From contig CP121450.1 of the NCBI GenBank assembly GCA_029689965.1, forward strand, positions 3,658,001 through 3,722,000: a stretch of 64,000 bases of DNA, written 5' to 3'. Made by a program: the position numbers and the translations under genes. Below are positions 10,901 to 20,205 of this stretch, piece after piece; positions within the stretch are counted from its first letter, which is position 1; every line of letters starts with the position of its first letter. This DNA is from Curtobacterium flaccumfaciens. Its GTDB lineage: Bacteria > Actinomycetota > Actinomycetes > Actinomycetales > Microbacteriaceae. Below the pieces are notes generated by a model. The model saw only the letters and a list, made by a program, of their open reading frames with translations, ran no database searches and was not told where the DNA came from.

Positions 10901-11824
10901 GGAGGCGCGGCTCGCGTCGCGTCCGCCGGTGGCGGTCAGCAGGTGGAACGGTCCGGACTGACCGCCTGGCCCGACACGGACCTGCCGGAGACGCTCGACA
11001 CCAAGCAGGCAGGCGGCGTCATCCGCGCCTACCCGGCGCTCGTCGAGGAAGGAACCGGGCCGACGGCGACCGTCGGCGTCCAGTTGCTCGCGACCCCCTC
11101 CGACCGAACCGTCCGGATGCCCGCGGGCGTCCGTCGGCTCGTCATGCACGCCGTGCCGTCCCCGTGTCGTACATCCAGTCGCACCTCACCGCGCAGGAGA
11201 AGCTCGCACTCGCCGCCAGCCCGTACCCGTCGACCGCGGCGCTGTTCGACGACGTGCTCGCCGCGGTCGTCGACGCCGGGATCCGCCGCGCGCACCCCGA
11301 CGGCCTCGTGTTCACGAAGTCCGCGTTCGAGGCGGTCCGCGACGGCGTGTCCGCGTCGGTCGTCGACACCATGTTCGCGGCCGTGTCCGAGGTCGCCGCC
11401 GTCCTCGCCGCGCACCGGGCGGCGGAACGGTCCCTCAAGCAGGCGAACTCGATGTCGCTGCTGCCCGCGCTGACCGACATGCGACAGCAGATGGAACGAC
11501 TGGTGTTCCCCGGGTTCGTCTCGGTGGCGGGACTCGACCGGCTCCGGCGCATCCGGGTGTACCTGCAAGGTGTGGACGCCCGCGTGCAGAAGCTCCTGCA
11601 GAACCCGGGGCGCGACGCCACGTGGATGCGCGAGGTCACCGTCGCCACCGACCGGTACGTCGATGCGGGCGGGGGTTCCCCCGGCCGTCGGCGCGCACCC
11701 GGAGCTCGTGCACGCCCGGTGGATGCTCGAGGAGTTCCGGCTCAGCCTGTTCGCGCAGGAGCTCGGGACCGCCGAGACGGTGTCGTTGCAGCGGATCACG
11801 AAGGCCCTGTCCGCCGCTCGGTGA
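7973..11824 (+). CDS. hrpA: ATP-dependent RNA helicase HrpA (five frameshifts)
   Basis: A DEAH-box RNA helicase. Rejoined length is about 1,283 residues, matching the roughly 1,300 of HrpA. In order: Walker [14 protein letters not shown] (about residues 40-52), TQPRRIAA, the DEAH box [21 protein letters not shown]-type [25 protein letters not shown], and the motif VI stretch QRSGRAGRT; then the helicase-associated domain and the long DUF3418 C-terminus. Shifts occur near 8440, 10485, 10655, 11155 and 11680. Every break joins matching family sequence, so errors are likelier than decay. I chose ATG 7973 over 7967 because the TAAGCT box (7958-7963) then lies 9 bases upstream. A GGAGGCGCGGCTCG repeat word lies inside the gene at 10898-10915. 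Confidence 0.92.
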
Positions 11825-11843
11825 TCGGTCTACCGTGTCGACC

Positions 11844-12212
11844 ATGATCGGAACACTCGACGTCGTCGTCCTGGACTGCCCCGATCCCCGGGCACTCGCA
11901 CGGTTCTACGTCGAACTGCTCGGCGGCGAGATCGTCACGTTCGACGAGGACTGGGCCGAGATCGCCCTGCCCTTCACGGATCTCCGGCCGATCCTCGCCT
12001 TCCAGCAGGTGGCGGAGTACCGGAAGCCCGAGTGGCCCGGGCAGGACGTCCCGCAGCAGAGCCACCTCGACGTCAAGGTCGACGACCTCGACGCCGGCGA
12101 GACCGCTGTCCTGGCGATCGGTGCGACGGCGACCGGTTCGGGAACGGACACCTTCCGGGTCTACCTCGACCCCGCCGGGCACCCGTTCTGCCTCATCCGA
12201 CCGAACGACTGA
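11844..12212 (+). CDS. VOC-family (glyoxalase-like) protein
   Basis: A 122-residue vicinal-oxygen-chelate fold protein: VVLDCPDPRALARFYVELLGG at the start of repeat 1, HLDVKVDDLDAGETAV in repeat 2 and the closing YLDPAGHPFCLI. These single-domain members are called glyoxalase-like or bleomycin-resistance-like; no substrate is implied. It is leaderless: a TACCGT box (11831-11836) is 7 bases before ATG. The frame is intact. A close relative is at 18159-18545. The HAD gene follows after 7 bases. Confidence 0.85.
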   Translation: MIGTLDVVVLDCPDPRALARFYVELLGGEIVTFDEDWAEIALPFTDLRPILAFQQVAEYRKPEWPGQDVPQQSHLDVKVDDLDAGETAVLAIGATATGSGTDTFRVYLDPAGHPFCLIRPND

Positions 12213-12219
12213 GTCGCCG

Positions 12220-12831
12220 GTGACGGTGATCCGTGCGGTCCTGTTCGACCTCGACGGTGTGATCCGGCACTTCCACCCGGAGCACGTCGCGGCAATCGAA
12301 CGTGCGCACGCCCTGACCCCCGGGGCGATCGAGGCGTTCGCGTTCTCCGCGCCGGTGATCGACGACGTGACCACCGGCCGGATCAGCCGGGCCGAGTGGG
12401 TCCGTGCGATCGGCGAGCACCTCGACGCGCCGGCGGCGGCCGAGGCCTGGGGACGGCAACCCTTCACGCCCGACGCCTCCGTGCTCGAACTCGTCGATGA
12501 GCTCGGCGCCGCCGGGTACACGACCGCCGTCCTCACGAACGGCACGGACGGAGTCCCGGCCGAGGTCGCGTCGTTCGGGTTGCCGGACCGGGTCGAAGCG
12601 GTGTTCAGCTCGCACGAGATCGGGTTCACGAAGCCCGACGTCCGGGCGTTCCGCCACGTGCTCGACGCGCTCGGTCTCGACGGCCCGGAGGTGTTCTTCA
12701 CCGACGACTCGGAACCGAAGCTCGCCGGCGCGGTCGAGCTCGGGATGACCGTCCACCACTACACGGGGGTCGACGGGCTCCGCGCTGCGCTCCACACCGC
12801 GGGGGTGCTCAGTTCGCGAGGCACGCGCTGA
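12220..12831 (+). CDS. HAD-superfamily hydrolase
   Basis: A 203-residue haloacid-dehalogenase-like phosphatase. All four motifs are visible: VLFDLDGVI (motif I, nucleophile Asp), VLTNGT (motif II), FTKPDVRAF (motif III Lys) and FFTDDSEPKLAGA (motif IV acidic pair). A helical cap lies between motifs I and II, as in the subfamily that includes small-molecule phosphatases. The start is GTG 12220, 7 bases after the VOC gene, so they probably share a transcript. The 3' end overlaps the convergent membrane-protein gene by 23 bases. The substrate is unknown. Confidence 0.85.
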   Translation: MTVIRAVLFDLDGVIRHFHPEHVAAIERAHALTPGAIEAFAFSAPVIDDVTTGRISRAEWVRAIGEHLDAPAAAEAWGRQPFTPDASVLELVDELGAAGYTTAVLTNGTDGVPAEVASFGLPDRVEAVFSSHEIGFTKPDVRAFRHVLDALGLDGPEVFFTDDSEPKLAGAVELGMTVHHYTGVDGLRAALHTAGVLSSRGTR

Positions 12832-13589
12832 CGAGCTGCACCGCCGGGCCGACGCGGGCGAACGAGTCGGGGCTGAGCCAGGGCACGCGGGCTTCGATCT
12901 GCGGTTCGGGACGTCCGTCGACCCGCACCGTTCTGATGCCCTGCGCCTTCCAGAAGTCCCGGACCGCGTCGATGTCCCCTGGTACCGGCGCCGCTTCCGG
13001 CGTCGGTGTCTGCGAGCGGTCCGGGAACGAGTAGACGTACTCCGTCCCGCGGCTACCGTTGCGCAGCGAGCACCGCCTGGTCTCGATGTGGTCCGTCGAG
13101 CCGTCGGCCGCGACGCTGACGGAGGGATCGCCGCCCAGGAGTTCGACGGTGTGGTCGCCGATCTCCCCAGTGCCTCGCGGGCCGTACCGCCGGCGAAGTG
13201 GGTCTCCGCCGCCTTCGGGGGCTGCGCGTACGCGTACGCGGATCGAGCGGTCGACACGAGGTGCGATCCGATGAGCGCGCCGTTCGTCACGACGGCGATC
13301 GCGAGCACCACGAGCGCGGCGATCGTCCCCACGATGGAGTAGTGCTCGTCGTACCGACGGATGGCGACCTGCACGATCACGGTGAGCGCGGAGACGAGGA
13401 CGGGCAGGGCAGCTGCGCCGAGGTACCAGCCGAGCACAGCGCCGTCACTGAGCCGGTCGTCGCCCTGCCCCACGTCGGCCCGGATGTACACGACGAGCTG
13501 GACCAGCCAGCACACCAGCAGCGTCCCGGGAGCAGGACGGCGATCGCGATGCCGGAACCGACACCGGTGGTGCGGTCGTACTCGCTCAT
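12809..13589 (-). CDS. Membrane protein of unknown function (frameshifted)
   Basis: Not recognised. Rejoined length is about 260 residues. The N-terminus MSEYDRTTGVGSGIAIAVLL leads into three hydrophobic segments (LLVCWLVQLVVYI, GWYLGAAALPVLVSALTVIVQVAI, VGTIAALVVLAIAVVTNGAL). A soluble C-terminal half follows, with GEIGDHTVELLGGDPSV and DIDAVRDFWKAQGIRTVRV, ending SACLAN. Two one-base deletions are needed, near 13525 and 13190. The start overlaps the stop of the YbaK-like gene (ATGA), so the two are translationally coupled. Actinobacteria-restricted families of this build are common and the function cannot be told. Confidence 0.65.
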
Positions 13590-14128
13590 GCGGCCGGGAC
13601 GGCGAGACCCTCGACGACCTGCACGTCCGGCAGCGCGCCCAGCACCGAACCCGGCAGGAACAGCTTCGCCGCACGGCGGCCCGCGCCGATGACGGCATCG
13701 GAGGCGTCCAGCACGCGCGAGTCGACGTACACGGGCCACGCAGCCGGCAGGCCGATCGGCGTGATCCCGCCGTACTCCATGCCGGTGAGGTCCACGGCCT
13801 GGTCCATCGGCGCGAAGCTGGCCTTCCGGACGTCGAGGAGCTTCTTCACCGTGCGGTTGACGTCGAGTCTCGTGGACGCGAGCACCACGCACGCGGCGAA
13901 CCGGATGTCCTCCCCGCGCTTGCCCGCGACGACGATGCAGTTCGCTCCCTCGTCGAGCGGGAAGCCGTAGGCCTCCGAGAACGCCGCGGTGTCGGCCAGC
14001 TCCGGGTCGATCGGTGCGACTTCGATCCGGTCGGCCAGGTCCGTGGGCAACTCGGTCAACGCGGACGCCACGGGAGCGGCCAGCAGTTCGGGGGCGGTCA
14101 GGGCGGGAACCCGTTCGAGCGTCGGCAT
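13586..14128 (-). CDS. YbaK/prolyl-tRNA deacylase-like protein
   Basis: About 180 residues of the YbaK/ProX/INS domain, whose members hydrolyse mischarged aminoacyl-tRNAs in trans. Visible are the conserved NCIVVAGKRGED region, the VLASTRLDVNRTVKKLL stretch with the substrate-orienting Lys, and the SFAPMDQAVDLTGMEYGGITPIGLP segment with the family GGITPIG. The ATG at 14126-14128 is favoured because TAGGCT lies 7 bases upstream on this strand (leaderless). It is coupled to the downstream membrane-protein gene through overlapping stop and start. The frame is intact. Confidence 0.85.
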   Translation of the reverse strand: MPTLERVPALTAPELLAAPVASALTELPTDLADRIEVAPIDPELADTAAFSEAYGFPLDEGANCIVVAGKRGEDIRFAACVVLASTRLDVNRTVKKLLDVRKASFAPMDQAVDLTGMEYGGITPIGLPAAWPVYVDSRVLDASDAVIGAGRRAAKLFLPGSVLGALPDVQVVEGLAVPAA

Positions 14129-14169
14129 GCCGTCCAGCCTAGGGAGCACCCCGCCACCATGCTGAGGAC

Positions 14170-14851
14170 ATGTCGACGTACGACGGACACCTCACCGCGC
14201 TCGCGGGCGCGGCGCAGCAGTTCGACGGTGTGCTCCGGACCGGGACCGCACGGCTCCCGTGCCGTCGTGCCCCGGCTGGACCGTCGCGGACCTCGGTGAG
14301 CACCTGACGGACGTGCACCGCTGGGCCCTCGGACAGCTGACCGGCGAGGAGCAGGAGCCGCTCCGCGTGCCGACTTGGCAGACCGCTTCCGTGTGGGCGC
14401 CGACGAGTTGATCGGTGCGCTCCGCACACGAACCGCGGAGACCGCGTGCACTGCGATCTACCCACCCGACACCGCCGCGACCTGGGCGCGGCGGCAGGCG
14501 CTCGAGACGGCGATCCACCTGTGGGACGCGCAGCAGGCGCTGGGAGGCGATCCGCGCCTCCAGGCAGAGCTGGCGACCGACGGCGTCCGTGAGGTGGTGG
14601 ACGACCTGTACCCGCGACAGGTGCGGCTCGGTCGCATCGAACCGCTGACGGAACCGGTCGTCTTCGCATTCACCGACGCGCGCGGCGAAGCCGTGCTCGG
14701 CGGTGGCGAGCCCGCCGTCCGCGTCACGGGGCGGGCTGCGGACGTGCTGCTCGTCCTGTGGGGACGTCGGACGATCGACACGGTCGACCTCACGGTGCAC
14801 GGCGATCGCGGCGCACTCGACCGGGCGCTCGGGACGAAGCTGGTGCCATGA
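14170..14851 (+). CDS. Maleylpyruvate isomerase-family mycothiol-dependent protein (frameshifted)
   Basis: About 227 residues after rejoining. The N-terminal DinB-like four-helix domain carries the family text VPSCPGWTVADLGEHLTDVH (the His takes part in metal binding in this family), followed by the C-terminal domain WARRQALETAIHLWDAQQALG. Such proteins use the actinobacterial thiol mycothiol; the substrate here is unknown. Two apparent deletions lie near 14250 and 14375. The stop overlaps the next ATG (ATGA), which starts a three-gene run with the CAT-like and GNAT genes. Confidence 0.8.
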
Positions 14852-15503
14852 CCGAGCTCCGACCCATCGACCTCGACCGCTGGCCACGCCGCGAGCACTT
14901 CGAGCACTACCGCGACCGCGTACAGTGCACGTGGGAGATGACCGTCGAACTCGACGTCACCGACTTCGCCGAGACCGTGCGCGCGACGGACCGGCGGACC
15001 TACGCGTCGCAGATCTGGGCGATCGCGTCCGTGGTGAACCGGCACGCGGAGTTCCGGATGCAGCTGCTCGACGATGGCTCGCCCGCGGTCTGGGACGTGG
15101 TGCACCCGATGTTCACGGTGTTCCACCCCGACACGGAGACGTTCTCCGTCCTGGTCGTCCCGTACGACGAGGACCCCGCCCGGTTCCACGCTGCCGCTGT
15201 CGCGACGATCGAGCGGTACCGGGACGACCACCGGATGTTCCCGCAGGAGGACCGCCCGAGGAACGTGTTCGACATCTCGACGCTGCCGGGACGTCGTTCA
15301 CCGGGTTCGCGTTGCACGTGCGGGACGGTTGGGACCACCTCCTGCCGATCGTCACGATCGGCAGGTACCGGTTCGTGGAGGGGCGCACGATCATGCCCCT
15401 CGTCGTGCAGGTGAACCACGCGGTCGCCGACGGGTTCCACGGGTCGCGGCTCGTCGAGGAGCTCCAGACGGTGTTCGCCGAGGCGGGATGGGTCCGGCTG
15501 TGA
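14848..15503 (+). CDS. Chloramphenicol acetyltransferase-like protein (type A)
   Basis: About 218 residues, the length of trimeric type A chloramphenicol O-acetyltransferases. The N-terminus WPRREHFEHYRDRVQCTWEMT is typical and the catalytic motif is NHAVADGFHGSRL; resistant enzymes usually have HHAVCDGFH, so the first His is Asn and Cys is Ala, while the catalytic His and Asp-Gly remain. That places it among chromosomal CAT-like proteins whose ability to modify chloramphenicol is uncertain. One apparent deletion lies at about 15290 in a G run (ccgggacg). The start ATG overlaps the upstream stop, and the stop overlaps the next GTG. Confidence 0.85.
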
Positions 15504-16035
15504 ACGGGGGATCACCATCCGACCGGCCGTCCCGCGTGACGCGGCGGCGATGGCGCGGGTGCACGTGGCGTCCTGGCGGTCGACCTACCGCGGACTGATG
15601 CCGGACGGGTTCCTCGACGACCCGGCGTTCGTGAGCCGCCGTGAGGGGTTCTGGACGACGGCACTGACGGACGAGCGATTCGCGGCGAACCGTGTCGCGG
15701 TCGCGGAGCACGACGGCGAGGTGGTCGGGATCGCGATGTCCGGACCGGCCGCGGACGTGTCCTCGGGCTCCGACGCGGGGCCTGGCGGGCTGCACCTGTA
15801 CGTGCTGTACCTGCTCGACGGGCACCACGGCTCGGGCGCGGGCGGTGCACTGCTCGACGCGGTGATCGAACCGTCAGCACCCGCGGTGCTCTGGGTCGCT
15901 GACCCGAACCCGCGGGCGCAGGCGTTCTACCGGAAGCGCGGCTTCGTGGCGGACGGGGTCGAGCAGGTGGAGGACGGCGTGCGGGAGCTACGGATGGTCC
16001 GGGCGCCGGGCGGACCGGTTTCCCGGAGCGTTTGA
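15500..16035 (+). CDS. GNAT-family N-acetyltransferase
   Basis: About 178 residues with the Gcn5-related fold: ITIRPAVPRDAAAMARVHVASWRSTY at the start, the acetyl-CoA loop region LLDGHHGSGAGGALLDAVI (a Q/RxxGxG/A-like motif), and the closing RAQAFYRKRGFVADG. I take the GTG at 15500, overlapping the CAT-like stop. The frame then shifts near 15510 in the run gggggatc, where one G is missing. The alternative is a start at ATG 15550, which would drop the first strand. It is the third gene of a tightly coupled operon. Confidence 0.8.
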
Positions 16036-16205
16036 CCGTTCTGGTGCACGATCGCCGGGGTGCGCGAACCGGTACGGTCGATCCGCGAACCGGACACGGC
16101 GTCCCGCTGCGCTCAGCCCGCGACGGGCTCCGACGAGGGTGCGGGCGTCGGGGGCGTCGGGGCGTGAGACGGTCCGGCTCCGCCGCGACGGCACGAGCAC
16201 CGAAC

Positions 16206-16239
16206 GGGAGGCCCGCGTCGGGCGGGCACCGCGCCTCCA
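16206..16239. repeat. Imperfect GGAGGC palindrome in the gap before the methyltransferase
   Basis: GGGAGGCCCGCG pairs imperfectly with CACCGCGCCTCC and resembles the 42-bp GGAGGC-type palindromes at 25388, 53300 and 62078. The gap 16036-16273 otherwise holds a short direct repeat (gcgaaccgg, twice at about 16065-16095) and no reading frame I trust. Confidence 0.5.
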
Positions 16240-16273
16240 GACCGGTGAGCGGCCGGTCCGGCATGCTGGAGGC

Positions 16274-17003
16274 ATGACCTTCGAGCAGCACGCGCAGTCG
16301 TTCGGAGCGGCAGCCGACGCCTACGAGCACGGACGCCCCGGCTACCCGGAGGAGGCCGCCGCCTGGCTGCTCCCCGACGGAACACGGCTGGTCGCCGACG
16401 TCGGAGCGGGCACGGGCAAGTTCACCCGGACCCTGGTTGGCCGAGCAACCGAGGTCGTCGCCGTCGAACCGGACGCCGCGATGCGGTCACGCCTGCGAGC
16501 AGCGCTCCCTGACGTCCGTGCGCTCGACGGCTCCGGAGAGGCGATCCCGCTCGACGACGGCTCCGCCGACGCCGTGACCTTCGCCCAGGCGTGGCACTGG
16601 GTCGATCCCGCACGCGGTGCCGCCGAGGTCGCCCGCGTGCTGCGCCCCGGCGGCGTGCTCGGACTCGCGTGGAACGTCCGCGACGAGAGCCGACCGTGGT
16701 CGCAGCGGCTCGGGACGCTCATGAAGCAGCCGGAGTCGCGTGCGATGGACTACGACGCGCCGGTGGTCGGCGCACCGTTCGGCGACGGCGACCACGAACG
16801 GTTCCACTGGGTGCACGAGCAGGAGCGCTCGGCGTTCCTCGACATGGTCGCCTCGCGGAGCTACGTCATCGTGCTGTCCCCGGCCGAGCGCACGGCACTG
16901 CTCGACGCCGTGCAGCGGCTGCTCGACGACGACCCGGACACCGCGGGGCGCGGACCGTCCCGTCGAGTACACAACGCACGTGCACCGGTACGTGCGGCCC
17001 TGA
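16274..17003 (+). CDS. Class I SAM-dependent methyltransferase
   Basis: About 242 residues. Motif I is VADVGAGTGKFTRTL (about residues 42-56), the acidic end of strand 2 is VVAVEPDAAM, and post-motif text is AVTFAQAWHWVDP and VLRPGGVLGLAWN, a layout seen in Methyltransf_11 and trans-aconitate-methyltransferase-like proteins. A TGGAGG site precedes the ATG by 5 bases. Near 16960 one extra base moves the frame, after which DRPVEYTTHVHRYVRP and the stop at 17003 follow; the uncorrected frame would run on over the LacI gene. The substrate is unknown. Confidence 0.8.
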
Positions 17004-17030
17004 CGGCCGACGCGCGCTACGCTCGTCCCG

Positions 17031-18038
17031 ATGCGCGCGACCGTGCGGGACGTGGCTGCCCTCGCCGGGGTGTCGCCGAAGACCGTCTCCAACGTCATCA
17101 ACGGCGGTGTGGTGGTGCGCCCGGAGACCCGGGCGCGCGTCGAACACGCGCTCGCCGAACTCGACTACGTGCCGAACCTCTCCGCCCGCGGGCTGCGCAA
17201 CGGCCGCTCGGGAGCGATCGCACTGACCCTCCCCGAGATGGCGAGCGCGTACTCCGCCGAGCTCGCGCAGTGGTTCGTCGAACTCGCCCGGGAGCGCGGA
17301 TGGACCGTGCAGGTCGACCAGACCGCCAACGACCCGGCCCGGGAGCGCGAACTCGTGTCCCGGGCACGCGCCCACCTCGTCGACGGGCTCATCCTCAATC
17401 CGGTGACGCTCAGCGCGAGCGTGCTGGCCTCAGCCGAGGGCTTGCCGCCGACAGTCGTCATCGGCGAGGTCGAGCCCGAGCACGTCGACCAGGTCCACGT
17501 CGACAGCCGCGCGGCGGCGGAGCAGGTCACCTCGTACCTGGTGTCGCGCGGGCACCGGCGGATCGCGATCGTCGGTGCGGCGTCGGAGTCCGCGGCGACG
17601 GCGACGAGCGAACTGCGCGAGCGGGGGTACCTCGCCGGGCTCGAGGCCGCAGGCATCGAACCCGATCCGTCGCTCCGGGTACCGCTGCCGTCGTGGAGCA
17701 CGAGCGCCGCGGCCTCGGCCTTCGCGAGGTGGCTGGACGACGCCCCGCTGCCGGACGCCGTCTTCGCGTTCACGGACTCGATCGCGTTCGGCGTGCTCCA
17801 CGTGCTCGCGGCCCGCGGTGTCCGCGTCCCCGAGCAGGTGAGCGTCATGGGGTTCGACGACATCGACGGGGCCGCCTTCGCGATCCCCGCGCTCAGCACG
17901 GTGTCGTTCGACCGGCGGGCGTTCGCGACGGCGGCGCTCGACCTGCTCACCCGCCGGATCGAGGACCGGGCGGCACCGCCGGAGACAGTGGTCGTCCCGC
18001 ACCGGATCGTCGAGCGTTCGAGCGTCGCGACCCGCTGA
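17031..18038 (+). CDS. LacI-family transcriptional regulator
   Basis: A complete 335-residue LacI-type repressor with an N-terminal helix-turn-helix (TVRDVAALAGVSPKTVSNVI) and hinge (YVPNLSARGLRNGRSG), followed by a periplasmic-binding-protein-like sensor domain (VHVDSRAAAEQVTSYLVSRGHRRIAIVG; AVFAFTDSIAFGVL; SVMGFDDIDGAAFAIPALSTV). The C-terminal sensor points to a sugar effector. Start: TACGCT at 17018-17023 then 7 bases to ATG, a leaderless pattern. No sugar transport or catabolic gene lies next to it, so its targets are elsewhere. The frame is intact. Confidence 0.92.
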   Translation: MRATVRDVAALAGVSPKTVSNVINGGVVVRPETRARVEHALAELDYVPNLSARGLRNGRSGAIALTLPEMASAYSAELAQWFVELARERGWTVQVDQTANDPARERELVSRARAHLVDGLILNPVTLSASVLASAEGLPPTVVIGEVEPEHVDQVHVDSRAAAEQVTSYLVSRGHRRIAIVGAASESAATATSELRERGYLAGLEAAGIEPDPSLRVPLPSWSTSAAASAFARWLDDAPLPDAVFAFTDSIAFGVLHVLAARGVRVPEQVSVMGFDDIDGAAFAIPALSTVSFDRRAFATAALDLLTRRIEDRAAPPETVVVPHRIVERSSVATR

Positions 18039-18158
18039 CGGCCCGACGCGTCGACGGCGCAGCCTGCGGACGACACGTCGACGGCCGACGGTACGCGGTC
18101 GACGATCGGCGGTCGGATGCACCGACGTGCACTCGCGCACCCGCGTACGCTCCGCCGC

Positions 18159-18545
18159 ATGACCGCCGCTGACCCGTCCATGCCGACGCTCGCCGCCACC
18201 GTGCTGCAGTCGCCCGAGCCGATCGCCCTCGCCCGGTTCTACGGAGCACTCACCGGTTGGACCGTGCACGAGGACGACCCCACCTGGGCTCGTGTCCGCC
18301 CGGACGAGGGGCCAGGTCTCTCCGTGCAGTACGAACCCGCGTACGTCGCACCGACCTGGCCCGGGACGGAGGACGCCCCGGGCATGCAGCTGCACCTCGA
18401 CTTCCAGGTGGAGGACCTGCCCGCGGCGGTCGCCCGCGCCGAGGAGCTCGGCGCCCGCCAGGCGGAGTACCAGCCGCAGGAGGACGTCCGCGTGCTGCTC
18501 GACCCCGACGGACACCCGTTCTGCCTCTTCCTGCCCGGCGCCTGA
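18159..18545 (+). CDS. VOC-family (glyoxalase-like) protein
   Basis: A 128-residue relative of the VOC protein at 11844: ATVLQSPEPIALARFYGALTGW, then LHLDFQVEDLPAAVARAEEL and the closing LLDPDGHPFCLFLPGA. The two share the DPxGHPFCL end and are probably paralogues. TACGCT (18146-18151) lies 7 bases before the ATG, so it is leaderless. The frame is intact and no substrate can be inferred. Confidence 0.85.
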   Translation: MTAADPSMPTLAATVLQSPEPIALARFYGALTGWTVHEDDPTWARVRPDEGPGLSVQYEPAYVAPTWPGTEDAPGMQLHLDFQVEDLPAAVARAEELGARQAEYQPQEDVRVLLDPDGHPFCLFLPGA

Positions 18546-18594
18546 CGCCCGGCCCGGCCCGGCCCGCACCGTGCCGGTCCGGGGCAAGCACGGG

Positions 18595-18667
18595 GCCCAC
18601 CGTGCGAGGTCTCGCACACGGTGCAAGGCTCGTCGGCCCGCACCATGCGCGGAACCTCGCACACTGC
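18595..18667. repeat. GTGCGAGGT repeat cluster, site 1
   Basis: Contains GTGCGAGGTCTCGCAC and, on the other side, GGAACCTCGCAC, which are inverted copies of one word. Related copies occupy 51780-51895. It lies between convergent genes and may act as a bidirectional terminator. Confidence 0.55.
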
Positions 18668-18705
18668 ACCCCGCGCCTGCACCCGCGCGCGCAGCGCCTC
18701 GCGCG

Positions 18706-19446
18706 TCAGGCCGGCGAGGGTTCGGCGGCGGCGAGCACGGCCGCCCGGGTGCGCCGGTCGCCGAGGATCCGGAAGTGCCCGCCGACGGGCACCCGCACGT
18801 TCGTGGCCCCGGCGAGCGCGCTGCCCTCCGGGATGAGCGTGTCGAACACCCCGTACACCGAGGTGATCCGCGCGTTCGCGTCGAGCTCCCGCGCCAGCGC
18901 CGCGAGCACCGGATCCGACGACCGGAACACACGCAGGTGCCGTACGGGCGCGAGCCGCGCGTACCCGGAGCCGGCGAACGGCGTCGACACCGCGACCATC
19001 CGGTCGATGCGGCCGTGGTCGTCCAGCCGCGTCATGGCGTACTTCCCGATCAGCCCGCCCTTGCTGTGCGCGACGAGGAGCACGTCGCGCAGCTCGTGCT
19101 CCTCCAGGTACGCGAGCACCTCCTGCGCGGACTCCGGCACGGGACGGACGTTGTGCCGGAGCACCGGGAGGACGTGCACCGGGTGGCCCCGGTCGTGCAG
19201 TGCGTCCATGAGCGGCCGCATGAAGTGCCAGGTCTCGTAGACGCCGGGCACGACGACGACGGGCTGGCCGTCGCCGTCCCGGTAGTCGTCGGCGGTGGTC
19301 GGACCGAGGCTCCGCACCTGCCAGCGGATCGCGTACCACCAGTCGAGTGCGGCCCACCAGACGCGTCGCACGAGCGGCACCCGGACTGGAGGCGCGGCTC
19401 GGCCCACCGACGCAGGCTCCGGTCCGGACGTGGCCGGGCCGGTCAC
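18706..19446 (-). CDS. Alpha/beta-fold hydrolase (lipase/esterase-like)
   Basis: About 246 residues. The oxyanion-side motif is VVVVPGVYETWHFM and the nucleophile elbow is LLVAHSKGGLIGKYA (Ser in HSKGG; many lipases have HSMGG). A late Asp/His pair lies in VFDTLIPEGS and VPVGGHFRIL. Such proteins cut lipid or other esters; substrate unknown. There is no clear signal peptide, and the N-terminal half has an aromatic, basic stretch (RRVWWAALDWWYAIRW). The GTG at 19446 is my start, but nearer GTGs are possible. The first codons (GRAAPPV) are encoded by a GAGCCGCGCCTCCAG repeat word, so the N-terminus may be recent or noncoding. Confidence 0.75.
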   Translation of the reverse strand: MTGPATSGPEPASVGRAAPPVRVPLVRRVWWAALDWWYAIRWQVRSLGPTTADDYRDGDGQPVVVVPGVYETWHFMRPLMDALHDRGHPVHVLPVLRHNVRPVPESAQEVLAYLEEHELRDVLLVAHSKGGLIGKYAMTRLDDHGRIDRMVAVSTPFAGSGYARLAPVRHLRVFRSSDPVLAALARELDANARITSVYGVFDTLIPEGSALAGATNVRVPVGGHFRILGDRRTRAAVLAAAEPSPA

Positions 19447-19565
19447 CGCTGGCCCTCGACCGTCTCGACCTCCGCACGCACACCGGCGACGGTACGCGAT
19501 GGTGCACAGTGACACGTCAGCGTCGTCATCGACGGCCCACAGGCAACCGGTGTGCACTCGTCCCC

Positions 19566-20188
19566 ATGACCGACAGCACCCCCACGAACCCCGCGGACCG
19601 CGGCGACGCGCACTCGACCGGCGGACGCTCCTCGACGCCCGGGACGAGCCCGGCCGACGAGCCGACCACGACGTACCCGTCCAGCCCGGCCGGCTGGGGA
19701 GCGGCCCCGACGCCCACCTCGACCGCGACGCTGGAAGCTCCGGCCCCGTTCTCGGGACCGACGCACCAGTACGCCGGCGACAGCGCGTACGGGGCGGCGA
19801 CCGGCCCGTACGCCGCGTCCTGGAACCCGGGCGCCCCGAACGGTGCGACCCCGTGGTACGGCACCGGCGCGACGACCCGGCGGAAGCGCGGACCGAAGCC
19901 CCGTGGTTCTGGCCCGTGATCGCCGTGGCCGTCGGGCTCGGGGCGCTCCTGGCCGGCGGCGGCATCGGGTTCGCGATCGGGCACGCGATCGGCGGCGGCT
20001 CGAGTCGGTCGACCACACAGGTCCCCGGTACGAACGGCGGCACGAACCAGCTCCCCGGTGGCGGCACCGGTCAGTTCCCGGGCAACGGCACGCAGGGCGG
20101 CACCGGCACGAACGGCGGTACGGGCACGAACGGCGGCACCGGCACCGGCACCGGTTCGGACACGAGCGGTTCCACCTCGAACAGCTGA
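19566..20188 (+). CDS. Single-span membrane protein with Pro-rich head and Gly/Thr-rich tail
   Basis: About 207 residues after one deletion near 19890 is repaired. The N-terminal 115 residues are rich in Pro, Thr, Ser and Ala (PTPTSTATLEAPAPFS). One membrane span (FWPVIAVAVGLGALLAGGGIGFAIGHAI) follows basic residues (RRKRG), so the tail should lie outside. The C-terminal tail is a low-complexity run of GTNGG/GTGT units and ends SDTSGSTSNS. No domain is recognised. A cell-envelope linker or spore-coat-like filament role would be a guess. Confidence 0.7.
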
Positions 20189-20205
20189 GCGCTACGCTCC
20201 GACGC

